From: an uncultured Acidimicrobiales bacterium
GTDB lineage: Bacteria; Actinomycetota; Acidimicrobiia; Acidimicrobiales; Bin134
Direction: 5' to 3'
NCBI GenBank assembly: GCA_951813555.1
Contig: OX638344.1
Location: 806,001 to 870,000, forward strand
Length of the DNA stretch: 64,000 bases
The position numbers were made by a program, and so were the translations under genes. The notes beneath the pieces were generated by a model that was given only the letters and a program-made list of their open reading frames with translations, did no database searches and was not told where the DNA came from. Shown piece by piece: positions 1 to 8,694 of this stretch (position 1 is the stretch's first letter; every line of letters starts with the position of its first letter).

Positions 1-666
1 GTACACCCCGGACAGATCGCCCACCACGGACAGCTCGACCGCAGCCGCCAAATCATCCAGGTGAAGGAATTGAACCGGAACCTCGCTCTCTCCGGTGAGG
101 CTGGCGGCCGAGCGCAGTGACCGGGCCACCCATCCCACATGCTCTTCGGCCAGGCTGGCCGTTGGGCGCAGCGTGACGATTTCCACCGCGGGGTGATCCT
201 CGCTCCATTGAGCGGCAAACCGCTCCTGCTCAGCCTTGTTGACCGCAAAGCCGAATTCGGGGATCGGTCGCAGTGGAGAGGCCTCGGTAAGCGGAACAGG
301 GTTGTCCGGCCATGCGCCGTACACCATGGCGGTGGACATCAGCACGAGTCGACCGACCCCGGCAGAGCCCGCGGCCTCGAAGAGCCGGCGGGTGGCCTCG
401 CCGTCACTGGTGCCCGCTGGGGCCTCGTCGGGCCATGGCTCCAGCGCCGACGCCAAATGGACCAGCACATCGACCTCGGCCAGCAGAGCGCCGAGGTCCA
501 ACTCTCCGACATCGCCGCAGACATAGTCCATCCCAGCGATTCCGGGATCGGGGCGCAGATCGAAGCCGACGATCGAGCCAACCCGGCGATGATCCACCAA
601 TCGCCGGCATACCCGGCGGCCCAGCGGCCCGCATGCGCCAGCCACCGCCACGGTTAGCGGACTCAC
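1..666 (-). CDS. NAD-dependent epimerase/dehydratase-like protein, 3' end outside window
   Basis: Extended short-chain dehydrogenase of the nucleotide-sugar epimerase type. The reading frame stays open to base 1, so 222 codons are visible and the C-terminus is missing. The N-terminus starts at a GTG and carries a Rossmann glycine motif (GACGPLG, residues 10-16); an acidic residue follows the second strand (FDLRPD), and an MSTAMVYG strand matches the usual SSxxVYG segment. The catalytic YxxxK appears as FAVNK, so the tyrosine is replaced by phenylalanine; this suggests a binding or atypical enzyme rather than a classical epimerase. It is divergent from the gene at 686 with only 19 bases between the starts. 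The substrate cannot be read from the sequence. Confidence 0.8.
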   Translation of the reverse strand, partial: MSPLTVAVAGACGPLGRRVCRRLVDHRRVGSIVGFDLRPDPGIAGMDYVCGDVGELDLGALLAEVDVLVHLASALEPWPDEAPAGTSDGEATRRLFEAAGSAGVGRLVLMSTAMVYGAWPDNPVPLTEASPLRPIPEFGFAVNKAEQERFAAQWSEDHPAVEIVTLRPTASLAEEHVGWVARSLRSAASLTGESEVPVQFLHLDDLAAAVELSVVGDLSGVY

Positions 667-685
667 GGCAGTAGCATAAAGCAGC

Positions 686-1864
686 GTGGACAGCCTTGAC
701 TCACCCGACGAGTTCAATCCATTCAAGGGTCTGCCGATCTTCGGGGATCTGGGCAAGCTCCTTTCCCAGCAAGCGTCGTCCACCTGGGAGACGGCCCGCC
801 AGTTCGCCGTGGCGCTGGCCACCGACGCACAGTCTGAACCCAACGTCGACCCCGCCGACCGCATCGCCCTGGGCGAACTGGCTCGAGTAGCCGAACTTCA
901 TGTGGCCAACGCCACTGGGCTGTCAATAACCCGCGCCGGCCAAACCGCGTCGATTGTGCCCGTGACCAGGGCGCAATGGGCCACAGCCACCCTTGACGCC
1001 TATCGGGATCTGCTAGAGCCAATTGGGAGCGTGTCGGGCCAAGCTGAGAGTGACAAGACGCCCATCGATCCCGCTCAAGCCATGTTCGGCCAGATCATGA
1101 AGATGATCGGCCCCGTAATGCTGAGCATGACCGCCGGCAGCATGGTGGGAAATCTCGCTCGCCGGAGCCTGGGCCAGTACGACTTGCCCATCCCCCGCGA
1201 CGGCTCAGAACTCATTGTGGTACCGGCCAACATCGACGCTCTGGCCGATGAGTGGAGCCTGGACCCCTCTGATCTGCGGCTTTGGGTATGCCTGAGCGAG
1301 ATGACCCACCATGCAGTGCTCTCTGTGCCCCATGTGCGCCAGCGAATGGACAAACTGTTGGCCGACTATGTCGGGGGATTCGAGGCCGATCCCGACGCGC
1401 TGGAGAGCCGGCTGAGCGATCTGGATCTGGGCGATGCCGATTCGCTGAGCGGCCTCCAGTCGGTGCTGGGCGACCCCGAGGTGATCTTGGGGGCTGTCCA
1501 ATCACCGGCCCAGCGGGTATTGCTGCCGCAGATCACTGCATTGGTGACGGTAATCGCCGGATATGTCGACTGGACCATGGACAGCATCGGACGCGGGCTC
1601 ATCGGCTCGCACCAACGCCTCAGCGAGGCCCTGAGACGACGGCGGGTCACCGCTGATGCTGCCGATCGTTTCATCGAGCGGATGTTCGGCCTCGAACTCT
1701 CCCAGGACCATTACGACCGAGGAGCGGCCTTTGCCAGCGGAGTGGTGGAGCGGGCGGGAACCGAAGGCCTGGCCCGGCTCTGGCATTCGGCGCGAGAGCT
1801 GCCTACGCCCGCCGAGGTTGATGCTCCTGGCCTGTGGCTGGCCCGGATTGATCTGCCTGAGTAG
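686..1864 (+). CDS. Zincin-like protein of the DUF2342 / F420-associated family
   Basis: 392 residues, GTG start. Overall layout (N-terminal glycine-rich start, a long helical middle with MKMIGPVMLSMTAGSMVGNLA, a conserved LPIPR segment, then an LWVCLSEMTHHA helix) resembles the actinobacterial DUF2342 family, recognised from memory and often called zinc-dependent metalloprotease or F420-biosynthesis associated. In that family a HExxH-like helix is expected; here the first histidine position is Ser204 (S-E-M-T-H, residues 204-208), so zinc binding is doubtful. No signal peptide. The 3' end overlaps the convergent MFS gene by 62 bases. Function unknown; it may be a non-catalytic family member. 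Confidence 0.7.
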   Translation: MDSLDSPDEFNPFKGLPIFGDLGKLLSQQASSTWETARQFAVALATDAQSEPNVDPADRIALGELARVAELHVANATGLSITRAGQTASIVPVTRAQWATATLDAYRDLLEPIGSVSGQAESDKTPIDPAQAMFGQIMKMIGPVMLSMTAGSMVGNLARRSLGQYDLPIPRDGSELIVVPANIDALADEWSLDPSDLRLWVCLSEMTHHAVLSVPHVRQRMDKLLADYVGGFEADPDALESRLSDLDLGDADSLSGLQSVLGDPEVILGAVQSPAQRVLLPQITALVTVIAGYVDWTMDSIGRGLIGSHQRLSEALRRRRVTADAADRFIERMFGLELSQDHYDRGAAFASGVVERAGTEGLARLWHSARELPTPAEVDAPGLWLARIDLPE

Positions 1865-3086
1865 TTGTTGGCCGCAGCCAGAAGAGCACAACCGCAACTG
1901 CGGCGGCTATGGCAATGAGGATGAAGCCGACTCGGGCGGGCATGGGGATGACCACGGGGATCAGCGCGCCCAGCACCCAGAAGATCTGGAAGCGGGTCTC
2001 AAAGACGGCAAACGCCCGCCCGTGATTGGCGTCCCCGGCGTCGCGTTGCACGATGGAGTCGAAGGAGAGCTTGCCAGCGCTGGCTGTCATCCCCACACCC
2101 AGGGCCAGCAGCAAGGTCGAGCCAAAACCTCCTCCCCAAGCGGCGAGCAGGCCGACAAGGAACAGGGCGACCAGCGCCGCGGCGATGATGACCTCTTCTC
2201 GAATCCGGTCTCGCAGTTTGGGGGCCAGCAACGAGCCCACCAAGAACCCGCAGACAAGGGCGGCCGCTACCAGTCCCAGTTTCCAGGCCGGACTGGCGTC
2301 AGACGCCACATCGCCTTGAAGAGCGTGGCGGATACCAGCCCCGAACGCCTTGCCCACCCCGGAGAGGTTCACGTTGTCGGCGCCGCCCCGTAAGGCAAAC
2401 GCAGCCAGAAACGTCACAAATCCCACAATGCCCCGCAGGGTGCCGGTGGCGGTCGCCGCCTTGCGGATGCCCACGCCGCGCAGTTTGCTCGCCTCCTCAT
2501 CATCCATCGGCTCCGGGGCAATTCGACCTTGGGGCAGCGACAAGGAGGACAACGCAGCCAGGATGTAGACCACCATGGCCAGACCCACCGTCCACGATGC
2601 CCCGCCCAGCCAGTTGGCCAACAGCGCGGGACCAGCCCCGATGAAACCGCATACGCTCCCAACCAGCGCCAACCGGGCATTGCCCCCCACAAACTGCTCC
2701 TCACTCGGCAAGATGAGAGGCACCATGGAGGCCTTGGCCACGCCATAGCTCTTCTGGAGGACCAACATGGCGAAGGCGAGGGGGAACAGCAGCAGCGAAT
2801 CCATGTTGGAGATCATCAACAACGCGACGAATGCCCGTCCCGCATTGATGGCGAAGATCATGGTGCGCCGCCCGCCTCGAAAGCGGTCCAGAGCCGGCCC
2901 AATAAGGGGACCGACCACCGCGAACGGGGCCATGGTGAGCAACAGGTAAAGAGTGACCCGCAATCGAGCCGCGCTGGGATCGATGGAGAAGAAGAGAGAA
3001 CCCGCCAGCGCGACGGTGATCATGGCGTCGCCCGCCGCGGCAATGGCGTGCACCCTGATCAGCCGCAAGAACGGGATGTTGATCAC
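1803..3086 (-). CDS. MFS transporter
   Basis: 427 residues, GTG start. About 12 hydrophobic segments alternate with short loops; the loop between TM2 and TM3 has the acidic/basic pattern LDRFRGGRR typical of major facilitator proteins, and there is a central loop (around residues 195-215, EPMDDEEASK) dividing two six-helix halves. It resembles the MFS_1/MFS_3 efflux branch, but the substrate is not predictable. It begins 10 bases after the stop of the response regulator on the same strand, so it is probably the last gene of the phosphate-sensing transcript. Its end overlaps the convergent gene at 686-1864 by 62 bases. Confidence 0.82.
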   Translation of the reverse strand: MINIPFLRLIRVHAIAAAGDAMITVALAGSLFFSIDPSAARLRVTLYLLLTMAPFAVVGPLIGPALDRFRGGRRTMIFAINAGRAFVALLMISNMDSLLLFPLAFAMLVLQKSYGVAKASMVPLILPSEEQFVGGNARLALVGSVCGFIGAGPALLANWLGGASWTVGLAMVVYILAALSSLSLPQGRIAPEPMDDEEASKLRGVGIRKAATATGTLRGIVGFVTFLAAFALRGGADNVNLSGVGKAFGAGIRHALQGDVASDASPAWKLGLVAAALVCGFLVGSLLAPKLRDRIREEVIIAAALVALFLVGLLAAWGGGFGSTLLLALGVGMTASAGKLSFDSIVQRDAGDANHGRAFAVFETRFQIFWVLGALIPVVIPMPARVGFILIAIAAAVAVVLFWLRPTTTQADQSGPATGQEHQPRRA

Positions 3087-3096
3087 GCTATGAAGA

Positions 3097-3822
3097 CTAC
3101 GGCGGGGCGGTCTCCGCCGGTACGCCGGTGGCGTACTTGTAGCCGAGGCCGCGAATGGTCACGATGCGGCGAGGATTGGAAGGGTCATCCTCGATCTTGG
3201 ATCGAAGGCGCTTGACGTGGACATCGAGCGTCTTGGTGTCGCCCACATAGTCGCTGCCCCAAACCTGGTCAATCAGCGCGTCCCGGGTCAACACCCGTCC
3301 TGCATTGGTCAGCAGCAGTTCCAACAGGTCGAACTCCTTGAGAGGCAATTCGACTTGCTCGCCCCGCACGAATACCTCATGTCGCTCAGGATCGACGGCC
3401 ACATCGCCCACCTCGATGACATCCCCCCGGAATGTCTCGCTCTCCGCCGTCCATCGGGATCGCCGTAACAGCGAGCGCATCCGGGAAATCAGCTCGCGCA
3501 GGCGATAGGGCTTGGTCACGTAGTCGTCGGCCCCCACTTCCAAGCCAACTACCGCATCGATCTCCTCGCCTTTGGCAGTGACCATGATGATGGGCACCTG
3601 GGATCGAGCCCGGATCTGGCGGCAGACATCGATCCCGGATACCAGGGGCAGCATCACGTCGAGCAGAACAATGTCGGGAGAGTACGCATTGAAGAAATCG
3701 AGGGCTTCCTTGCCGTCGCGGGCAACGTTCACGGTGAATCCCTCTCGGGCCAGCCCCACGGTCAGCGCCTCGACAAAGGACTCCTCATCCTCAACGACGA
3801 GAACCCGTCCCGACCCGCTCAT
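3097..3822 (-). CDS. regX3: OmpR/PhoB-family response regulator, RegX3-like
   Basis: 241 residues. Receiver domain (residues 5-120) with acidic pocket E11-D12-E13, phospho-acceptor Asp55 in LLDVMLP, Thr/Ala in the TAKG turn and Lys in the VTKPY motif, followed by a winged-helix DNA-binding domain (about 135-235) with TLDVHVKRLRSKIEDD and RGLGYKY. The length fits the OmpR/PhoB family. It overlaps the upstream sensor kinase by 4 bases (ATGA), which implies translational coupling. Position downstream of pstSCAB-phoU and the kinase argues for phosphate-responsive control as in the SenX3-RegX3 pair of mycobacteria. The symbol is by context, not by a database match. Confidence 0.9.
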   Translation of the reverse strand: MSGSGRVLVVEDEESFVEALTVGLAREGFTVNVARDGKEALDFFNAYSPDIVLLDVMLPLVSGIDVCRQIRARSQVPIIMVTAKGEEIDAVVGLEVGADDYVTKPYRLRELISRMRSLLRRSRWTAESETFRGDVIEVGDVAVDPERHEVFVRGEQVELPLKEFDLLELLLTNAGRVLTRDALIDQVWGSDYVGDTKTLDVHVKRLRSKIEDDPSNPRRIVTIRGLGYKYATGVPAETAPP

Positions 3823-5021
3823 GCCTGCACTCCGATGGGTTGCAGATCTTGGGAATCCTCTTGTTCGACCGGTTCGTCATCGGATACCGGCACTGCCAGC
3901 GTGAATGCTGAGCCTTCTCCCACCGTTGACTCCACCCGGACCTCGCCTCCGTGATTGGTGGCCACGTGGCGCACAATGGCCAAGCCCAAGCCCACTCCGC
4001 CATTGCTCCGCCCCCGGGAGCGGTCCACCTGATAGAAGCGCTCGAAGATGCGCTCTTGGTGGCCCTGGGGGATGCCATAGCCCTGGTCGCGCACCTCAAC
4101 CTCGACCCAGTCGCCTTCCATTCGGGTTGTGACCCTGACCGGACGGTTGGCCTCGGAGTACTTGACCGCGTTGTCCAACAGATTGAACACCGCGGAGGTG
4201 AGCTGACGACGATCAGCCCGGACCACCAGATCCAGCGCGGGCAGAACGGTTTCGATGGGAACCTCCTTCTCTTCTGCGGAGGGCTTGACCCGTGTCAGCG
4301 CCTCGCTGACCACATGCTGGATCGCAACTGGCGCCTGCTCAGACGCCTCGTTGCTCTCAATCCGGCTGAGCTCCAGCAGGTCGTCCATGATGTCGGATAG
4401 CCGGATGGCCTCGGCCTGCACCCTCACCGCCAACCGGGACACCACGTCGGGATCGGTCTCCTCGGCCAGGGTCTCGGCCAGCAGGCTGAGCGCGCCCATC
4501 GGGGTCCTGAGCTCATGGCTGATGTTGGCCACAAAGTCCCGGCGCATGGCATCCAGGCGCTGTGGCTCGGTGATGTCGTCGATAAGGGCCACCGAGCCGT
4601 AGTCCCTGCCCTCGAAACGCAGCGGCATGGCGCTGACGAACAGGCATTGGCGAGGTGGGCCGAACAGCTCAACCTCTCGCTCCACCGACCGTCCTAGGGC
4701 TGCCTCGGCCAACAGCTCGGCCACCGCGGCCTCCACAAGGGCCTCGCCGTGGCGAGCTTCGATAAACGGCTGAGCGTAGAGATTGCGGTACAGCACGGTG
4801 CCGTCGGGATCGGCCATGACAACTCCCTGGGTCACGGCGTCCAGCGACAGCCGGAGACGGGTCTCGCTTTCCACCACTTCGTCTTCTTGGCGGCGGCGCA
4901 GTTCATCGTCGCGTCGGCGGCTCTCCTCGGCGTCGACAAAGTGCCGGTGCTCGCGCCACGCCACTGCGGCGGTCAGCGCCAAGACCACCACGGCGGCCAC
5001 CACAACGAGGGTCACGATCAC
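3819..5021 (-). CDS. senX3: PAS-domain sensor histidine kinase, SenX3-like
   Basis: 400 residues, GTG start. One N-terminal membrane helix (residues 2-21), a short charged coiled linker (30-55), a PAS-like domain (about 58-150, VTQGVVMADPDGTVLYRN), a HisKA domain with His169 in NISHELRTP, and an HATPase domain with N-box (FNLLDNAVKYS), G1 (DQGYGI), F-box (ERIFERFYQVDR) and G2 (GVGLGLAIV). A single membrane helix without a large external domain matches SenX3-type kinases, which sense phosphate through PhoU and Pst rather than by a periplasmic domain. It lies 46 bases after phoU and overlaps the regulator gene by 4 bases. Confidence 0.9.
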   Translation of the reverse strand: MIVTLVVVAAVVVLALTAAVAWREHRHFVDAEESRRRDDELRRRQEDEVVESETRLRLSLDAVTQGVVMADPDGTVLYRNLYAQPFIEARHGEALVEAAVAELLAEAALGRSVEREVELFGPPRQCLFVSAMPLRFEGRDYGSVALIDDITEPQRLDAMRRDFVANISHELRTPMGALSLLAETLAEETDPDVVSRLAVRVQAEAIRLSDIMDDLLELSRIESNEASEQAPVAIQHVVSEALTRVKPSAEEKEVPIETVLPALDLVVRADRRQLTSAVFNLLDNAVKYSEANRPVRVTTRMEGDWVEVEVRDQGYGIPQGHQERIFERFYQVDRSRGRSNGGVGLGLAIVRHVATNHGGEVRVESTVGEGSAFTLAVPVSDDEPVEQEDSQDLQPIGVQA

Positions 5022-5067
5022 CCGAACACCCCTTGCCGTGGGCTAGGGGCGATCCGTGACACCATGC

Positions 5068-5799
5068 TCACTCCTCGGTGGTCTCTTCGTCGGTTTCGTC
5101 GAAGTGGTAGCGCTCTCGGATCTTCAATCGGGCCGACCCGGTGTGTTCGGGAAGCCATCCCGTCACCATATACACCACCCGTTCCCCGATATTCACCGCA
5201 TGGTCGCCGATGCGCTCGTAGTACCGGCTGATCAAGCAGAGCTGCACCGCGGCTTGAAGGTCGATGGCGCCGTCGTGGTGGGCTTGGAACACGGCCTGAA
5301 CGCAGTCGCGGTTCAAGCCGTCGAGCTGGTCGTCGATGTCGTCAAGGGCGGCGGCCAGCCCCGCATTTCCATCCACGTAGGCGTCGATAGCCAAACGCAT
5401 CAGCCGACAGGCCTCCTCGCTCATTCTCACCAGCACGCCCCGGAGAGTGGCGTCGTAGCGTGTGCCGTAGATGCGCCGGGTTGCCTTGGCGATGTTGACG
5501 GCCAAATCTCCCGACCTCTCCAACTCTGCGTTCAGTCGGAGGGCGGTGCTGAGGGCCCGCAGGTCACTGGCCATGGGGGCTTGGAGGGCCAGCACGTGAT
5601 GGCAGCGCTCCTCGAGGTACACCGACAGATCATCGAGTTCGTCGTCGGCGGTTATGAGCTGCTGGGCCAGCTCCAGGTTGGACTCCAGCAGCGCCTCGGT
5701 GGCCCGGGGGACGGCCTCGGTGACAAGCGCGGCCATCCGGACGATCCCCGATTGGATCTCGTCCAGTTCCTCGTGGAAGGACTTGCGCAGTTCTCCCAC
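5068..5799 (-). CDS. phoU: Phosphate transport system regulator PhoU
   Basis: 243 residues, GTG start. Two tandem three-helix PhoU repeats; each carries the family pattern, first in residues 10-100 (RSGDLAVNIAKATRR, equivalent to ERxGDxAxNIA) and again near the C-terminus (YYERIGDHAVNIGERV). These acidic surfaces bind metal in known PhoU structures. PhoU relays the state of the Pst transporter to the kinase and restrains signalling when phosphate is plentiful. The gene sits between pstB and the senX3-like gene on the same strand, the expected order for this regulatory module. The acidic C-terminal tail (FDETDEETTEE) is unusual but minor. Confidence 0.95.
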   Translation of the reverse strand: MGELRKSFHEELDEIQSGIVRMAALVTEAVPRATEALLESNLELAQQLITADDELDDLSVYLEERCHHVLALQAPMASDLRALSTALRLNAELERSGDLAVNIAKATRRIYGTRYDATLRGVLVRMSEEACRLMRLAIDAYVDGNAGLAAALDDIDDQLDGLNRDCVQAVFQAHHDGAIDLQAAVQLCLISRYYERIGDHAVNIGERVVYMVTGWLPEHTGSARLKIRERYHFDETDEETTEE

Positions 5800-5819
5800 C
5801 CCGGGCTCCGGACCGGTGC

Positions 5820-6728
5820 TCAGCCGAACCGTCCGGTGACGTAGTTCTCGGTCCGCTCGTCAGAGGGGTTCGAGAAGATGGTCTCAGTGCGGTCGTATTC
5901 CACCAACAGTCCGCACCGCTGGTCGGTGGTGGAGTCGAGCTGGGCGGTGAAGAACGCGGTGCGGTTGCTGATGCGGGCGGCCTGCTGCATGTTATGGGTG
6001 ACGATCACGATGGTGTAGTCGTTCTTGATCTCCTGCATCAGATCTTCAATGCGGGCGGTGGCGATGGGATCGAGGGCCGAGCACGGCTCGTCCATCAAGA
6101 GCACATCGGGATCGACCGCGATCGCCCGGGCGATGCACAGGCGCTGCTGCTGGCCACCCGAGAGTCCCAAAGCGGAGTCCTTCAACCGGTCCTTCACCTC
6201 GTCCCACAGGGCGGCCCGGTTCAGCGACCGCTCGACGATGCCGTCCAGTTCGCTCTTCTTTTTGGCCATTCCACACACCCGGGGACCGAAGGCGATGTTG
6301 TCGTAGATCGACTTGGGGAACGGGTTGGGCTTTTGGAACACCATGCCGATGCGACGGCGAACCTCAACCGGGTCCACCCGGGGGTGGTAGATGGGCACAT
6401 TCTGGAAGTCCAAGCGACCCTCCACCCGGGCGATGGGGATGAGGTCGTTCATCCGGTTGAAGCAGCGCAACACTGTGGTCTTGCCGCAACCTGAGGGGCC
6501 GATCATGGCGGTGATCTCGTGCTTGTAGACCGTCAGAGTGGCGTCTTGGACGGCCCGGAAGTCGCCGTAGTACACGTTCAGGTCTTCCACCTCGAACACC
6601 GTGTCGCCGATGGTGCCGGGGGCGGCCGCCTGCATCGTTCGGTCAATGTACAGACCGAGTCGAGGAGAGGCTTCCGGTTCTGCTTGCTCCATCAGATCAG
6701 TCCTTATGCTTTCAGAGACTGCTTCCAC
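5820..6728 (-). CDS. pstB: Phosphate ABC transporter ATP-binding protein PstB
   Basis: 302 residues with the GTG start at 6728. Walker [11 protein letters not shown]-loop [15 protein letters not shown], signature LSGGQQQR, Walker [14 protein letters not shown] and the H-loop VTHNMQQA are all present; FQKPNPFP and the [11 protein letters not shown] segment are typical of PstB. Energises phosphate uptake with PstC, PstA and PstS. The N-terminus is about 40 residues longer than usual; an in-frame ATG at 6692 preceded by AAGGA is a good alternative start and would give 290 residues. It follows pstA by three bases. Confidence 0.95.
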   Translation of the reverse strand: MEAVSESIRTDLMEQAEPEASPRLGLYIDRTMQAAAPGTIGDTVFEVEDLNVYYGDFRAVQDATLTVYKHEITAMIGPSGCGKTTVLRCFNRMNDLIPIARVEGRLDFQNVPIYHPRVDPVEVRRRIGMVFQKPNPFPKSIYDNIAFGPRVCGMAKKKSELDGIVERSLNRAALWDEVKDRLKDSALGLSGGQQQRLCIARAIAVDPDVLLMDEPCSALDPIATARIEDLMQEIKNDYTIVIVTHNMQQAARISNRTAFFTAQLDSTTDQRCGLLVEYDRTETIFSNPSDERTENYVTGRFG

Positions 6729-6731
6729 CAG

Positions 6732-7688
6732 TCATCCTCTCTTCTTCTCGAAGTGGTTGCGCAAGAAGATGGCCGCTGCGTTAATCAGGATAACGAATAC
6801 CAGCAGCACCACAATGGCTGCCGCCGCGGCCTCGGCAAAGCCCGGATCGCGCCCCGAGTTCTGCACCCATTCCACGATGATCACCGGCATGGCCATAAAG
6901 GCCTCAGCGTTAATGGCACTGAAGTCGAAAAAGCCCGGATTGCTTCCTAGTCGGCCGGAGACCGCGCCCACCAGGAGCAGTGGTGCGGCCTCGCCGATGC
7001 CTCGGGACATCGACAGCAGCGTCCCGGTGAAGATGCCGGGCGCGGCGTAGGGCAGCACCTGGCTGCGGATCATGGTCCACTTGGTGGCCCCCACGCCGTA
7101 GGCCCCCTCTTTCAGCCCTTGGGGAACGGCTCGGATGGCCTCTTGGGCGGTGATGATCACTATGGGCAGCACCAGAATGGCCAGAGTTATGCCCGCCGAG
7201 GCTATGGACTTGCCACCGGTGAGACCACCCAGGCTGTTCACGAACAGGAACAGGCCGAGCAGGCCGTACACAATCGAGGGAACCCCGGCCAGGTTGCGGA
7301 TGTTCAGTTCGATAAACCGGGTGAACCGGTTCTTGAGTGCGTATTCCTCCAACCAGATGGCCGCTCCGATGCCGATGGGAAAGGCCAAGACCGCTACGAA
7401 CACCGCGATCCAGAACGTGCCCACCAGGGCTTGCTGCACGCCGAGCTTGGGATCGCCGGAGAGGGAGCGCATCGTGCCGGACAGGAAGCCGCCCGGTCGT
7501 CCGGTAAGCACTCCCCAGGCGTCAACCACCACGTCCACGATCAACACGCCAAGGATGAACAGCGAGATCAGCAGGGTGACCAGCAGGGTGATCTGGAACA
7601 CCCGGCCCCGCACGTCGGCGGCCCGACGCTCCATGGCCTGCACCATCATCTTGTTGGTGCGATCGCCGATGAGCCGTGCCTTGGCCAT
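6732..7688 (-). CDS. pstA: Phosphate ABC transporter permease PstA
   Basis: 318 residues. Six membrane segments with the binding-protein-dependent permease domain from about residue 85 on; the EAA-type cytoplasmic loop reads EAIRAVPQGLKEGAYGVGATKW, which contacts PstB. The first 60 residues form an extended cytoplasmic tail plus one helix (QITLLVTLLISLFILGVL). Translational overlap with pstC is a TGATG junction, so synthesis of the two permease halves is coupled. Inner-membrane partner of PstC in high-affinity phosphate import. Confidence 0.94.
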   Translation of the reverse strand: MAKARLIGDRTNKMMVQAMERRAADVRGRVFQITLLVTLLISLFILGVLIVDVVVDAWGVLTGRPGGFLSGTMRSLSGDPKLGVQQALVGTFWIAVFVAVLAFPIGIGAAIWLEEYALKNRFTRFIELNIRNLAGVPSIVYGLLGLFLFVNSLGGLTGGKSIASAGITLAILVLPIVIITAQEAIRAVPQGLKEGAYGVGATKWTMIRSQVLPYAAPGIFTGTLLSMSRGIGEAAPLLLVGAVSGRLGSNPGFFDFSAINAEAFMAMPVIIVEWVQNSGRDPGFAEAAAAAIVVLLVFVILINAAAIFLRNHFEKKRG

Positions 7689-8638
7689 CAGTACTGCTCT
7701 CTCACCCGGTGGACGAAGCGGTCGGCCGCCACGTTCAAGGCGAAGGTCACCACGAACAGCATCAGGCCAACGAAGAACAGGCTCTGGAAGGTGAGGCCCT
7801 CACCCACCACGCTGTCGGTGCCCCGGGCCAGTGAGGTCATCCCCGCGGTCAGGGGGAGGCTGCCGTCCAGAGGGTCATGGGTGTAGACGGCGGTTTGGGC
7901 GGCGCCCCCGGCCATGAACACCACCATGGTCTCGCCCAAAGCCCGGGAAACGGCCACGATGAACGCCGCCATCAAACCCGAGACAGCGGCAGGCAGCACT
8001 ACTCGGATTGTGGTGGTGATCTTGCGGGCCCCCAGCCCGGAGGAAGCCTCCCGCAGCGACATGGGCACCGCCTTCATGGCGTCCTCGGAGATGGACGCCA
8101 CCAGTGGAACCACGAGCACCCCCACGCCGATGCCGGCAGCCAGCAGCGAGCCGGCCGCCGGTCCGCCGAAAAGGGTCTTGACCACGTTGGGGGCGATCCA
8201 CTCCAGAGCGAAGAAGCCGAGAACCACGCTGGGAATGCCCGCCAGGATTTCCAAGATGGGCTTGAGGGTTCGGCGGACTCCAGGTCGGGCGTACTCCGAC
8301 AAGTAGATGGCGGCGCCTAGGCCTAGCGGGCCGGCCACGATCATGGCGATGCCCGTCACGATCAAGCTGGCCACGATCAGCGTCTTGATGTCGTAGATGC
8401 CCCGGCGAGGGAACCAGCCGATGTCCCACACCGAGCCCCAGTCCACCTCGACCATGAACGTCCAGGCTTCCGAGAACAGCGACCATATGATCAGCCCGGA
8501 GATCAGCACCGATACCAGTGCGGTGGCCCCGAGGGAGTCTCGGATGAGCCGCTCCTTGCGAGCCTGCCGGGGGTTCGCCGTCAGTGATTCGACGGAAAAC
8601 CCCTTGGCAGGATCGACCCGGGTGTCGCTCACGACCAC
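7688..8638 (-). CDS. pstC: Phosphate ABC transporter permease PstC
   Basis: 316 residues. N-terminal cytoplasmic segment of about 30 residues followed by a first helix (ALVSVLISGLIIWSLF) and the permease core with EDAMKAVPMSLREASSGLGARK as the EAA loop. Conserved PstC features are the long first periplasmic loop with WFPRRGIYDIKTLIVAS and the RALGETMVVFMAGG helix. It pairs with PstA as the transmembrane channel. It starts 56 bases after pstS on the same strand and shares a TGATG overlap with pstA. Confidence 0.94.
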   Translation of the reverse strand: MVVSDTRVDPAKGFSVESLTANPRQARKERLIRDSLGATALVSVLISGLIIWSLFSEAWTFMVEVDWGSVWDIGWFPRRGIYDIKTLIVASLIVTGIAMIVAGPLGLGAAIYLSEYARPGVRRTLKPILEILAGIPSVVLGFFALEWIAPNVVKTLFGGPAAGSLLAAGIGVGVLVVPLVASISEDAMKAVPMSLREASSGLGARKITTTIRVVLPAAVSGLMAAFIVAVSRALGETMVVFMAGGAAQTAVYTHDPLDGSLPLTAGMTSLARGTDSVVGEGLTFQSLFFVGLMLFVVTFALNVAADRFVHRVREQY

Positions 8639-8694
8639 ACGCTACTGGTCATCAGCATCGTTGCTTGGTATCTAATCGCAGTCCCAAATCCGGC

